Positions 53,762 through 62,206 are shown, counted from the first letter of the stretch. The stretch is DNA of 64,000 bases from Parafrigoribacterium_A soli (GCF_040227235.1 NZ_JBELNZ010000002.1:434001-498000); one strand, 5' to 3'. Notes: generated from the sequence alone by a model not told the origin. Numbers and translations: made by a program.

Positions 53762-55131
53762 GCGTGCTATCGCCGGAGTGGACGGCGCTGCTCTACCTCG
53801 TCTCGGCCGTCTGCTTCATCCTCGCGCTCAAGGGGCTCAGCTCTCCGCAGGGCGCGAGGCGCGGCAACCTCATCGGGGCGGCGGGTGCGCTCGTCGCCGT
53901 CATCACGGTGTTCCTCTCAGCGCGGCTCGAGAACATCCCGTGGATCCTCGCGGCGATCGCGGTGGGATCTGCGATTGCGGTGCCGATCGCCAGGCGCGTT
54001 CAGATGACGCAGATGCCGCAACTCGTCGGCGGCTTCAATGGGGTCGGCGGTGGCGCCGCCGCCCTCGTCGCCGTGCTCGAACTCGATCACAACGACAACC
54101 CCTGGGTGCGGCTCGCGATCGTGTTCACGATGTTTGTTGGAGCGGTGTCGTTCTCGGGTTCCGCGGTGACGGTCGGCAAGCTGCAGGAGCTCATCAGCAC
54201 GCGACCACTGCTCTTTCCCGGCATGCGCTGGGTCATGACGGTCGTGCTGCTCGCCTCGTTCACCGCCGCCGGCTTCGTGATCGCGAGCGGGGCATCCGGC
54301 TGGGCGATCGCGCTGCTGCTGCTCGGGCTCGTGGCGGGACTGCTGCTCGTGCTGCCGGTGGGCGGCGCGGACGTGCCGATCGTCATCTCGCTGCTGAACG
54401 CGTTCACGGGTATCGCGGTAGCGGCATCCGGAATCGTGCTCGGCAACGTCCTGCTCGTCGTGGCCGGCACACTCGTCGGCGCCAGCGGCACGATCCTGAC
54501 CCAGGTGATGGCCGCGGCGATGGGCCGCAGCGTCACGGGTATCATGTTCGGCGCCTTCCGCGGCGGATCCACGGCCGGATCCACGACGGTGAGCGATCGA
54601 CCGGTGAGGTCATCGAGCGCCGAGGATGTCGCTGTTCTGCTCGGCTACGCGCAGCGGGTCGTGATCGTCCCGGGCTACGGGCTTGCCGTGGCTCAGGGGC
54701 AGCACACGATCGCCGAACTCGCGACGACGCTCGAGGCGCGCGGCGTGGACGTCGTGTTCGGCATCCACCCGGTGGCGGGTCGCATGCCGGGCCACATGAA
54801 CGTGCTGCTGGCCGAGGCAAACGTGCCCTACGAGTCGCTCAGGGAACTCGACGAGGTCAACCCGGAGTTCAAGTACACGGATGTCGTGCTCGTCGTCGGC
54901 GCCAACGACGTCGTGAACCCCGCGGCGAAGACCACGGCCGGATCGCCCATCTACGGGATGCCGATTCTCGAGGTCGGGGATGCGGCGCAGGTCGTGTTTC
55001 TCAAGCGATCGATGCGACCGGGGTTCGCGGGCATCGAGAACGAGCTGCTGTATGACCCGAAGACCACGCTGCTGTTCGGAGATGCGAAGGACTCGCTGTC
55101 ACACGTTCTCGCCGCGGTGAAGGCGCTCTAG
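53758..55131 (+). CDS. pntB: NAD(P) transhydrogenase beta subunit
   Basis: 457 residues from GTG 53758, overlapping pntAB by 4 bp. About eight or nine membrane helices (to about 260), then the NADP-binding dIII domain with VVIVPGYGLAVAQGQH, MPGHMNVLLAEANVPY and VLVVGANDVVNPAA. Makes NADPH at the cost of proton motive force. Followed by a complex hairpin and a convergent IclR regulator gene. Confidence 0.97.
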   Translation: MSVLSPEWTALLYLVSAVCFILALKGLSSPQGARRGNLIGAAGALVAVITVFLSARLENIPWILAAIAVGSAIAVPIARRVQMTQMPQLVGGFNGVGGGAAALVAVLELDHNDNPWVRLAIVFTMFVGAVSFSGSAVTVGKLQELISTRPLLFPGMRWVMTVVLLASFTAAGFVIASGASGWAIALLLLGLVAGLLLVLPVGGADVPIVISLLNAFTGIAVAASGIVLGNVLLVVAGTLVGASGTILTQVMAAAMGRSVTGIMFGAFRGGSTAGSTTVSDRPVRSSSAEDVAVLLGYAQRVVIVPGYGLAVAQGQHTIAELATTLEARGVDVVFGIHPVAGRMPGHMNVLLAEANVPYESLRELDEVNPEFKYTDVVLVVGANDVVNPAAKTTAGSPIYGMPILEVGDAAQVVFLKRSMRPGFAGIENELLYDPKTTLLFGDAKDSLSHVLAAVKAL

Positions 55132-55151
55132 CCAGCGCCGAAAAGGAAAAG

Positions 55152-55201
55152 GGGCAGGGTCTCGATCGACATAACCCGAATATGTGGATCGCACCCTGCC
55201 C
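55152..55201. terminator. Multi-segment hairpin after pntB
   Basis: GGGCAGGGT/ACCCTGCCC (55152-55160 and 55193-55201), then CGATC/GATCG, then CATA/TATG with a 7-nt loop, separated by small internal loops. Lies between convergent pntB and iclR-type genes. Probable two-way terminator. Confidence 0.65.
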
Positions 55202-55280
55202 GCAACAGCACGCAGTGTTCGCGCAGTGTTCCCAGTAATCACTGTAGGGTCGCCCAATGGCGCCCGCCAGTGCTCGGATT

Positions 55281-56066
55281 TCAGATAGTGAAACCGCTTG
55301 CACTCGCGTCGGTCCCATAGGCGAGCGAGAGCGTGCCGGCCGCCGCTTTGAGTCGCTGCACGACGGTGCCGAGCTCATCCACCTCGCCGGTCGGCATCGA
55401 GATGGCGAGCGAGGCTATCGTGCCGGGAGCGCGCACGGGAACGGCGATGCAGGTGAGCCCGAGCGCGTATTCCTGACGATCCAGCCTGGCCGGCGCCGGC
55501 CGCTCCAGCTCGGCGAGGAGCAGGTGCGGATCTCGGATCGTGTGCTGGGTGAGCTCCTCCATCGGGTGGCGGTGCAGGTAGTCGCGACGCTCGTTGGCGG
55601 GGAGTTCCGAGAGGATCTGTTTGCCGAGGGCGGTCGCGTGGGCGGCTCGGCTGATCCCCACCCAGAGTTCCGTGCGCGGCGCGAGCGGAACATCCACGAT
55701 GTCGACGATGGTGACCTCGCCGTCGTCGTAGCGACTGAGGTACGCCGTCGCCCCGAGTTCGGAGGTGATGTCGCGCAGTCCCTGCCGCACCTGCGAGAGC
55801 AGGACACCTTCATCCGCACCGCCGCTCAGCACGGGATGACCCGGGCCGAGGATGATGCCGTCCGGCTCCTGTGCGAGGTACCCCTCGTGCACCAGGGTTC
55901 GGATGATGTTGTAGGTGGTGCCGAGGCTGAGGCCGAGCGCACTCGCCAGGTGCTTCGGGCTGAGCGGCCTCGACGCGCTCGCCACCAGATCGACGAGGCG
56001 CAGCGCGCGCTGGATGGACCCGATCAGCGTGCTCGTCGAGCCCGTGGTCGACGCTTCCGACTGCAT
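55281..56066 (-). CDS. IclR-family transcriptional regulator
   Basis: 261 residues. N-terminal winged helix (about 15-75, LSPKHLASALGLSLGTTYNIIRTLV), C-terminal effector domain (SRAAHATALGKQILSELP, DRQEYALGLTCIAVPVRAP) typical of IclR. Effector unknown. Convergent with pntB and upstream of the flavin monooxygenase pair on the same strand. AGGATAA lies directly before ATG 56066. The 182 bp upstream to the flavin reductase end shows no other gene. Confidence 0.92.
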   Translation of the reverse strand: MQSEASTTGSTSTLIGSIQRALRLVDLVASASRPLSPKHLASALGLSLGTTYNIIRTLVHEGYLAQEPDGIILGPGHPVLSGGADEGVLLSQVRQGLRDITSELGATAYLSRYDDGEVTIVDIVDVPLAPRTELWVGISRAAHATALGKQILSELPANERRDYLHRHPMEELTQHTIRDPHLLLAELERPAPARLDRQEYALGLTCIAVPVRAPGTIASLAISMPTGEVDELGTVVQRLKAAAGTLSLAYGTDASASGFTI

Positions 56067-56248
56067 TTATCCTGCCTCGCTCCCCGGGTTCGGAGACGGT
56101 TCGAGGCGTCCTGTCGGGCCCCGATGCCAGCGCAGAAACCCGGGTGTACCGAATTGTCTGCACCGACAGTGCCATCATCGTCCGGCGGGGAAGCTATGGC
56201 AAGCGAGATTCGCGCGGTTTGTACCCCATCCGCGAGATCGCGTGCCGC

Positions 56249-56908
56249 TTATTGCGCTCCGTAGCCGCCGACCGGGCTGAAGCCGTTCGGGAGCGCGAAG
56301 GGATCGACGATGCGGTTCGAGCGCGCGCTCGCCTTGACGAGTGCCGCGAGCTCGCCCGCGGCACGCTCGATCCGATCGGGAAGGGTGCTCTGGCCAGCAT
56401 CCGCCCCGCTCCCCCAGTCGCTGGATGCGGCGTACACCGAGGTCGGAACCGCCACCGCGTGCAGGTAGGTGAACAGCGGCCGCATCGCGTAGTCGAGCGC
56501 GAGAGAATGGCGTTCTGTGCCGCCCGTCGCACCGAGCAGGACCGGCATGTCGGTGAGCGACTGCGGTTCGAGCACATCGATGAACGACTTGAACAGCCCG
56601 CTGTAGCTCGTGGTGAAGATCGGCGTCACCACGATGAGGCCATCGGCCTCGGTCACCGCCTCGATGACGTTCGCGAGCTTCGGGCTCGGAAAACCGGTGA
56701 GCAGGTTGTTCGTGACATCCTGCGCCACGTCGCGAAGCTCGAAGAGCTGCACCTCGGCCTCGACGCCGTGCGCCTCGAGCCGACGCACTGTCGCGTCGGC
56801 CAGGCGATCGGCGAGGAGCCGCGTCGACGAGGGCTGGCTGAGCCCCGAGGACACGACGGCGAGCCGCCGCTTCGGAAACTCAGGACTCTGGTTCCGGATC
56901 GAGCTCAT
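56249..56908 (-). CDS. NAD(P)H-dependent FMN reductase, CE1759 type
   Basis: 219 residues, flavodoxin-like. LAVVSSGLSQPSSTRLLADRL (phosphate loop), VVTPIFTTSYSGLFKSFID (isoalloxazine contact) and LLGATGGTERHSLALD are as in the CE1759 family of reductases. It supplies reduced FMN to the luciferase-like monooxygenase encoded directly upstream, with which it overlaps by 4 bp. Substrate of the pair unknown. Confidence 0.88.
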   Translation of the reverse strand: MSSIRNQSPEFPKRRLAVVSSGLSQPSSTRLLADRLADATVRRLEAHGVEAEVQLFELRDVAQDVTNNLLTGFPSPKLANVIEAVTEADGLIVVTPIFTTSYSGLFKSFIDVLEPQSLTDMPVLLGATGGTERHSLALDYAMRPLFTYLHAVAVPTSVYAASSDWGSGADAGQSTLPDRIERAAGELAALVKASARSNRIVDPFALPNGFSPVGGYGAQ

Positions 56909-58056
56909 TTCGCACCTCCCGCGACGTTCGCCTGCGCATTGTCCTGAATTTCCGAAGGCGACTCCTGGCCGTTCGAGAGGCTCTCGGCACGAGCGGCCAC
57001 GAGTGAGGCGTGAGTCGGACCGTCGGGCACCTTCGCCGGGCGGTTGGTGGCGAACTCCTTGCGGAGCGCCGGCACAACCTCTTCGCCCAGGATGTCGAGC
57101 TGCTCGAGCACGACCTTGAGCGGCAGGCCCGCGTGATCCATGAGGAACAGCTGGCGCTGGTAGTCGCCGAAGGAGTCGCGCATGCTCGCGTAGCGGTCGA
57201 TGACCTGCTGCGGGCTGCCCACGGTGAGCGGGGTCTGCGCGGTGAAGTCCTCCATCGACGGGCCGTGGCCGTAGACGGGGGCGTTGTCGAAGTAGGGGCG
57301 GAACTCGTTCACGGCATCCTGCGAGTTCTTGCGCATGAAGGCCTGGCCGCCGAGACCGACGATCGCCTCGGCCGCCGTGCCGTGGCCGTAGTGCTCGAAG
57401 CGCTGGCGGTAGTAGCCGATGAGCTGCATGTAGTGCTCCTTCGGCCAGAAGATGTTGTTGGCGAAGAAACCGTCGCCGTAGTAGGCCGCCTGCTCAGCGA
57501 TCTCGGGCGAGCGGATGCTGCCGTGCCAGACGAAGGGCGCGACGCCGTCGAGGGGCCTCGGGGTCGAGGTGAAGCCCTGCAGCGGCGTGCGGAACGTGCC
57601 CTGCCAGTTCACGACATCCTCGTCCCACAGTCTGCGCAGCAGGGCGTAGTTCTCGATCGCGAGCGGGATGCCCTCGCGGATGTCCTTGCCGAACCACGGG
57701 TAGACCGGGCCGGTGTTGCCGCGGCCCATCATGAGGTCGACGCGGCCGTCGGCGATGTGCTGGAGCATCGCGTAGTCCTCGGCGATCTTCACCGGGTCGT
57801 TGGTCGTGATGAGCGTCGTCGAGGTCGACAGGATGATGCGCTCGGTCTTGGCGGCCAGGTAGCCGAGCATCGTGGTGGGGCTCGACGGGACGAACGGCGG
57901 GTTGTGGTGCTCCCCGGTGGCGAAGACGTCGAGGCCGACCTCTTCCGCCTTCTGGGCGATCGTGAGCATCGCCTTGATCCGCTCGTGCTCGGTCGGCTCG
58001 ATTCCGTTGGTCGGGTCGACGGTGACGTCACCGACGGTGAAGATTCCGAACTGCAT
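56905..58056 (-). CDS. Luciferase-like FMN-dependent monooxygenase, CE1758 type
   Basis: 383 residues from ATG 58056 (GAGG 6 nt upstream). TIM-barrel LLM family: MQFGIFTVGDVTVDP at the start, FATGEHHNPPFVPSSP, RVDLMMGRGNTGPVYPWFG. It forms a two-component system with the reductase downstream. The natural substrate is unknown; members of this class attack sulfonates, nitriles or aromatic compounds. A C-terminal tail with low complexity (ESPSEIQDNAQANVAGGAK) follows residue 360. Confidence 0.88.
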   Translation of the reverse strand: MQFGIFTVGDVTVDPTNGIEPTEHERIKAMLTIAQKAEEVGLDVFATGEHHNPPFVPSSPTTMLGYLAAKTERIILSTSTTLITTNDPVKIAEDYAMLQHIADGRVDLMMGRGNTGPVYPWFGKDIREGIPLAIENYALLRRLWDEDVVNWQGTFRTPLQGFTSTPRPLDGVAPFVWHGSIRSPEIAEQAAYYGDGFFANNIFWPKEHYMQLIGYYRQRFEHYGHGTAAEAIVGLGGQAFMRKNSQDAVNEFRPYFDNAPVYGHGPSMEDFTAQTPLTVGSPQQVIDRYASMRDSFGDYQRQLFLMDHAGLPLKVVLEQLDILGEEVVPALRKEFATNRPAKVPDGPTHASLVAARAESLSNGQESPSEIQDNAQANVAGGAK

Positions 58057-58131
58057 GCTGTCCTCAGGCTTTCTATGCGTCTGCATGAACATTCTATGGA
58101 ACCACGGGTGCGGTGGAAGTATTCCCGGGCT

Positions 58132-58656
58132 CTACAGCGTGAGGATCGAGCGCAGTCCCCTGCCCGGCAGCGCCGCCCGCCCGCCCAGTGCCTCAAGTTC
58201 GAGCACGACCGCGATGCCCACCACCACGTACCCGGCGCGCTCCGCGAGTCGCACCGCGGCCGCGAGTGTGCCACCCGTGGCGAGCACGTCATCCAGGATC
58301 AGCATCCGCTGGCCGGGCACCTTCGCGGGATGCATCTCCAGCACCGCAGAGCCGTACTCGAGCTCGAACGCCTCCTGCAGCACCGGGCCCGGCAGCTTGC
58401 CCGCCTTGCGGATGACGACGAGGCCTCTGTCTGCCGCGAAGGCAGCGGATGCCGCGAGCACGAAACCACGCGCCTCCACTCCGGCGATCACGTCGATCTG
58501 CTCCTCATAGGGCGCGACGAGCTCCTCGGTGACCGCCCTGAACGCCTCGGCGTCGGCGAACACCGGGCTGAGGTCGCGGAACTGGATGCCCGGACTCGGG
58601 AAATCGGGAACGGTGACGAGCAGGCGATCGACGTGGGCTGTTGCGGGTGAGTTCAC
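58132..58656 (-). CDS. apt: Adenine phosphoribosyltransferase
   Basis: 174 residues. Salvages adenine to AMP with PRPP. FPSPGIQFRDLSPVFAD at the start, GVEARGFVLAASAAF, and the PRPP motif LILDDVLATGGT (about 112-123). TAGAGT (58663-58668) ends 6 nt before GTG 58656, so leaderless; the hexamer includes the stop of the upstream gene. Confidence 0.96.
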   Translation of the reverse strand: MNSPATAHVDRLLVTVPDFPSPGIQFRDLSPVFADAEAFRAVTEELVAPYEEQIDVIAGVEARGFVLAASAAFAADRGLVVIRKAGKLPGPVLQEAFELEYGSAVLEMHPAKVPGQRMLILDDVLATGGTLAAAVRLAERAGYVVVGIAVVLELEALGGRAALPGRGLRSILTL

Positions 58657-58662
58657 TGCACC

Positions 58663-58668
58663 ACTCTA
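58663..58668 (-). promoter_or_regulatory. -10 element, leaderless apt
   Basis: TAGAGT, 6-nt spacer to GTG 58656; contains the TAG stop of the nitronate monooxygenase gene. Confidence 0.5.
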
Positions 58669-59694
58669 AGAGTCACCGTGCGGCGAGAGCGCGCGCAGGA
58701 TCTCGGCGGCGCCGTCCGCGCGAGCCGATGAGTACGCCGTGCCCGCCCAGAGAGCCAGCCCGCCGGCATCACCCGCCCTCGCCGCCGCAGCGCGAATCGG
58801 CCGAGTGAGCTGGTTGAGCTCGGGGTAGGCAGTGGGCGCGGTGGCGTCGTGCTCGGCAACGAATCGATTGACGAGAGCCCTCGCGAGTCTTCCGGAGAAT
58901 GCCCTGGTCACCCTCGTCTCGGTGAACTCGCCGCTGACGAGCGCGTCCTTGTACGTCTGCGAGGCGCCACACTCCGGGCTGCGAAGGAGCGCCGTGCCCA
59001 CGGCGACAACGGTCGCGCCGGCGGCCAGCAACTCCGCCACGCCTTGGCGCGTTGAGACCCCACCCGCGGCCACGATCGGTAGAGCCGTGGATGCCCGCAC
59101 GGCGCGCACGAGTTCGGCCAGCGGCGTCGCGTCCGGGCTCGCGCTCGCGTCGTGGGTTCCGCGGTGCCCACCCGCTTCCGCGCCCTGGACCACGAGAGCG
59201 TCCGCACCACGTTCCACCGCGCTTCGGGCCTCGTGCAGGCTCGTGACGGTGATCGCGACGCTCGTGTCGGCGTCGTGCAGTGCGAGGACCGCCTCGCGAT
59301 CGGGCAGGCCGAAGGTGAAGCTCACCACGGCGACCGGCTGCTCGCAGAGCAGCTCGAGCTTGTCGGCGTAGTGATCGGTGTCGGCGGGGTCCGGCTGCGG
59401 CAACTCGATCCCGTAGCGCTCGGCCTCCGACAGAAGTTCACGACGGTAGCTCTCCAGCCCCGGCAACGCGGAGGGGTGCTCGCGCGGCACGAAGAGGTTG
59501 ACGCCGAACGGGGACGCGCTGAGCGCTCGGGTTTCATGGAGCTGATCGCCGAGTGAGGCACGGGTCAGATATCCGCCGCCGAGGAACCCGAGTCCGCCAG
59601 CTTCGGCAGCGGCTGCGACGAGCGCCGGGGTGGACGGGCCACCCGCCATCGGCGCGGCGACGAGCGGGATGGCACATTCGACAACGGAGTACAT
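58666..59694 (-). CDS. Nitronate monooxygenase family protein
   Basis: 342 residues, FMN-binding TIM barrel of the 2-nitropropane dioxygenase family. IPLVAAPMAGGPSTPALVAAAAEAG at the start (seen at residues 9-33), QGAEAGGHRGTHD and PIVAAGGVSTRQGV match the FMN phosphate sites. Detoxifies propionate 3-nitronate in class I members; activity here not certain. No good ribosome-binding site. Confidence 0.88.
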   Translation of the reverse strand: MYSVVECAIPLVAAPMAGGPSTPALVAAAAEAGGLGFLGGGYLTRASLGDQLHETRALSASPFGVNLFVPREHPSALPGLESYRRELLSEAERYGIELPQPDPADTDHYADKLELLCEQPVAVVSFTFGLPDREAVLALHDADTSVAITVTSLHEARSAVERGADALVVQGAEAGGHRGTHDASASPDATPLAELVRAVRASTALPIVAAGGVSTRQGVAELLAAGATVVAVGTALLRSPECGASQTYKDALVSGEFTETRVTRAFSGRLARALVNRFVAEHDATAPTAYPELNQLTRPIRAAAARAGDAGGLALWAGTAYSSARADGAAEILRALSPHGDS

Positions 59695-59714
59695 GCCACC
59701 ATTCTGCGCCGGTG

Positions 59715-60143
59715 TCAGCGGGTGAGGCCCATCAGCAGGACCACGCGCAGCCCGTTGCGAGTCGTGACGATCTCGGCCGGGATCCGCGTCGAGCGGCCCG
59801 CGTCGTCGAGCCGCGCGAGCGTCTGGATGACGAGCGGTTCGAGGCCGCGGGGTACGTAGCCGACGATCGCCGACATCCGGCTCTCGGCGAAGAAACGAGC
59901 GGGCATCGGGGCGTCCGTGCGCTCTTCCTCGGTCGTGCGCTTGGCGAAGAAGATCTCGCTCTCGGCGCCGGCGAGATCCCGGATGCGCCGGATCTCGTCC
60001 TGGAAGGGGTCACTGCCCGCGAGCTGCATGGTGACGCGCTTGTTCTTGGGAACCAGGTTGTAGTTGTACTGGTTGAAGTTGCCCGTTCCGGCATCCGTCT
60101 TCGGGTACTCGCTGGACTCGGGCGCACGGCTGAAGAGGTTCAC
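59715..60143 (-). CDS. Conserved-looking protein of unknown function
   Basis: 142 residues, soluble. Begins MNLFSRAPESSEYPK and contains DPFQDEIRRIRDLAGAESE and AIVGYVPRGLEPLVIQTLARL. I do not recognise the family. TAGTCT (60151-60156) ends 7 nt before GTG 60143, and codon use resembles the neighbours, so the gene is likely real. The next gene downstream on the strand is the nitronate monooxygenase gene, 21 bp on. Confidence 0.7.
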   Translation of the reverse strand: MNLFSRAPESSEYPKTDAGTGNFNQYNYNLVPKNKRVTMQLAGSDPFQDEIRRIRDLAGAESEIFFAKRTTEEERTDAPMPARFFAESRMSAIVGYVPRGLEPLVIQTLARLDDAGRSTRIPAEIVTTRNGLRVVLLMGLTR

Positions 60144-60150
60144 GGTAGCC

Positions 60151-60156
60151 AGACTA
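60151..60156 (-). promoter_or_regulatory. -10 element, leaderless gene at 60143
   Basis: TAGTCT, 7-nt spacer to GTG 60143, no ribosome-binding site. Confidence 0.5.
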
Positions 60157-60170
60157 CGAGATCGAAGGCG

Positions 60171-60368
60171 CTAGTTCGTCTTGCGCCACCTGAGATAGAA
60201 GCCCCAGAGGTAACTGGCGAACAGCGCAACGACGCCGAGCAGCAGCACGCCGCGGAACAGGAAGCTCAGCAGCCCGAGGTGCAGCACGAAACCCGCGATC
60301 GCGAACAGCACGATGAAGATGAAGATCACGGTGCGGATGCGGGAGAGCCGCTTGAGCGGGTTGGCCAT
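60171..60368 (-). CDS. Small two-helix membrane protein
   Basis: 65 residues; basic N-terminus NPLKRLSRIR, two membrane helices (about 12-32 and 36-57), basic end LRWRKTN. TAGGCT (60375-60380) ends 6 nt before ATG 60368. Function unknown. Confidence 0.65.
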   Translation of the reverse strand: MANPLKRLSRIRTVIFIFIVLFAIAGFVLHLGLLSFLFRGVLLLGVVALFASYLWGFYLRWRKTN

Positions 60369-60374
60369 GGCCCC

Positions 60375-60380
60375 AGCCTA
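60375..60380 (-). promoter_or_regulatory. -10 element, leaderless gene at 60368
   Basis: TAGGCT, 6-nt spacer to ATG 60368, no ribosome-binding site. Confidence 0.5.
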
Positions 60381-60398
60381 TGGGCACGGCGTTCCGGC

Positions 60399-61097
60399 TC
60401 AGTGCGCTGCGGCAGTCGGCGTCTCGACGGTAATCACGGACAGCGTCGACCGCGCGGACCACGCCCAGCGCAGCACGCCGAAGGCGATGAGTCCCTGGGC
60501 AAGCAGATAGCTCAGCATGATCAGGAAGTCGGACTGCCAGAGCGCGAAACCCGGCAGGAATTTTGCGAGCCCGAGAAGACTGTCGGACACCACGAAGAGT
60601 GCTCCGCCCACGGCTATCCAGCGGTTGCAGTGGAGCGCCAGCGCCCCCATCGAACCGAGCACGACGCCGTAGGCGATGACCGGGATCAGGAGAGAGCCCA
60701 GGTGCGGTGCGAGCAGCACCACGAAGGCGGCGAGCCAGACGGCGTATACGAGTGCGAGCGCGCGGGGCCGCCACATCCGGAGCCTGCGGAAGAACAGCGT
60801 GACGTACGCCAGGTGCGCGAGCAGAAAGAAGCCGAGCCCGAGGATGAAGCCGAGATCGTCTGGCGACGCGAGCGCGACATCACCGAGCCACGACAGCAGG
60901 ATGCCGAGCGAGCCGAGGCGAGCGACCTCGCCGCGTGCTCGCGGCAGGCAGAACAGGAACGCCACGAAGAGGAGCACCATGAGCACAGGCTTCGTGAAGT
61001 CGCCGATCGCGTCCGCGCCGCTCACGAGGGCGATGAGATGGATGACGCTCACGAGCAGGTACGGCGCAAACATCGTGAGGGTGCGGGCCTTGTTCAT
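60399..61097 (-). CDS. YhhN-family membrane protein (lysoplasmalogenase-like)
   Basis: 232 residues, about eight membrane helices. The family pattern includes KPVLMVLLFVAF, LLSWLGDVALA (with Gly-Asp), FFLLAHLAYV and ALFVVSDSLLGL. Eukaryotic TMEM86 relatives cleave lysoplasmalogen; the bacterial substrate is not known. TAGGGT (61104-61109) ends 6 nt before the ATG. Confidence 0.85.
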   Translation of the reverse strand: MNKARTLTMFAPYLLVSVIHLIALVSGADAIGDFTKPVLMVLLFVAFLFCLPRARGEVARLGSLGILLSWLGDVALASPDDLGFILGLGFFLLAHLAYVTLFFRRLRMWRPRALALVYAVWLAAFVVLLAPHLGSLLIPVIAYGVVLGSMGALALHCNRWIAVGGALFVVSDSLLGLAKFLPGFALWQSDFLIMLSYLLAQGLIAFGVLRWAWSARSTLSVITVETPTAAAH

Positions 61098-61103
61098 GCC
61101 TAG

Positions 61104-61109
61104 ACCCTA
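61104..61109 (-). promoter_or_regulatory. -10 element, leaderless YhhN gene
   Basis: TAGGGT, 6-nt spacer to ATG 61097, no ribosome-binding site. Confidence 0.55.
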
Positions 61110-61162
61110 TGGGAGCGGGTGCCCGCGTCACGGGAGGCGGCGGCACGAGAACCGGAAACGTG

Positions 61163-61197
61163 AAACGGGCCGCCACCTCAAAGGTGACGGCCCGTTT
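61163..61197 (-). terminator. Terminator of rpsO
   Basis: AAACGGGCCG (61163-61172) pairs with CGGCCCGTTT (61188-61197), and CACC with GGTG inside, 5-nt loop. The 3' arm on the minus strand ends in a T-rich run (CGTTTCACGTTT). Typical intrinsic terminator 30 bp after rpsO; it separates rpsO from anything downstream. Confidence 0.85.
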
Positions 61198-61226
61198 GCC
61201 AGGAGTTCGTTATCGACGCGATGCCG

Positions 61227-61496
61227 CTATCGACGCAGTCCGAGGCGCTCGATCAACGCGCGGTAGCGGTTGATGTCGACGTCGGAGAGGTAACCAAGCA
61301 GGCGACGACGCTGGCCCACCAGCAGCAGCAGACCACGACGTGAGTGGTGGTCGTGCTTGTGCTCCTTGAGGTGCTCGGTGAGGTCCTTGATGCGTGCGGT
61401 CAGCATTGCGACCTGCACTTCGGGGCTCCCGGTGTCACCTGGGTGAGTTGCGTACTCGTCGATGATCGCTTTCTTGGCATCTGGTGCTAATGGCAT
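61227..61496 (-). CDS. rpsO: 30S ribosomal protein S15
   Basis: 89 residues, standard length. Binds the central domain of 16S rRNA. GDTGSPEVQVAMLTARI, HKHDHHSRRGLLLLVGQRR and the end RYRALIERLGLRR are diagnostic. In most actinobacteria pnp follows at once; here it is separated and followed by a terminator. Confidence 0.99.
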   Translation of the reverse strand: MPLAPDAKKAIIDEYATHPGDTGSPEVQVAMLTARIKDLTEHLKEHKHDHHSRRGLLLLVGQRRRLLGYLSDVDINRYRALIERLGLRR

Positions 61497-61614
61497 AGAT
61501 GGCCCCTTTCCCTCGTTGCGCGGTGCCCGTCACAGAATGTGCGAGCTCTCTTTATCCGCGGCCGTTTGACGGCAACCTTGTGAGTTTAGCACCGCTGGAG
61601 GGGGCCGGCCGCCG

Positions 61615-62046
61615 TCATCGAACGGACGCCAGCCAGAACATCCCCGGCAGGGTGAGGGCGAGACTCCCCAGCAGGAACACCCCGTGCACGAGGCCGAGCA
61701 CGAGGCCGGTCATGGCCAAGTGGTGCACGAGGGTCAGCGCTCGGTCCGTACTGCGCGCCGCCGCCCCGCCCGTGCCCGCGCGCGAGAAGCGCTTCTGTTC
61801 CAGCATCCGTGCCTCGCGCAGTGGGCGAATCGCGCGCAGGCCGCGCGCCCCGTCGACGATCGCCACGCAGACGCTGACGGCGACAAGGGCGAATGAGAGG
61901 AGCGCGCCGAGGGGAAAGGGCAGCGCCGCACCGAGCGTGAGCGTCGCCAGGGTGATGACGATCGGCGCCAGGCCGAACAGCACGCTGCGCAGCGCCGCGG
62001 TCGTCGCGAGCTCGCGGGAATCTGGCGCAGCTGGGGCTGAGGTCAC
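61615..62046 (-). CDS. Membrane protein of unknown function
   Basis: About 143 residues with four hydrophobic segments (about 18-40, 45-65, 105-122, 126-142) and a basic loop between the second and third. TACCGT (62053-62058) ends 6 nt before the second of two adjacent GTG codons (62046), so that is taken as the leaderless start. Family not recognised. Confidence 0.65.
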   Translation of the reverse strand: MTSAPAAPDSRELATTAALRSVLFGLAPIVITLATLTLGAALPFPLGALLSFALVAVSVCVAIVDGARGLRAIRPLREARMLEQKRFSRAGTGGAAARSTDRALTLVHHLAMTGLVLGLVHGVFLLGSLALTLPGMFWLASVR

Positions 62047-62052
62047 CACTCC

Positions 62053-62058
62053 ACGGTA
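62053..62058 (-). promoter_or_regulatory. -10 element, leaderless gene at 62046
   Basis: TACCGT, 6-nt spacer to GTG 62046, no ribosome-binding site. Confidence 0.5.
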
Positions 62059-62113
62059 TCAACGCGGCCGAGCCCGACACCGTGACGACCCCGCGGTCTC
62101 CCCCGAGTGAAGA

Positions 62114-62149
62114 GTTTGCGCCCTGGCCCTTGCACGGAAGGGCGCAAAC
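62114..62149 (-). terminator. Hairpin after the NERD-domain gene
   Basis: GTTTGCGCCCT (62114-62124) and AGGGCGCAAAC (62139-62149), 11 bp perfect, with TCTTC following on the minus strand. An alternative stem GCCCTT (62126-62131)/AAGGGC (62138-62143) shares bases with it, so only one can form at a time. Confidence 0.65.
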
Positions 62150-62206
62150 CCTTTCCCGGGGGGATCATTTCCGCCGCTGGGCGGAATGCTCTGCTCGTAC
62201 TCCCTT

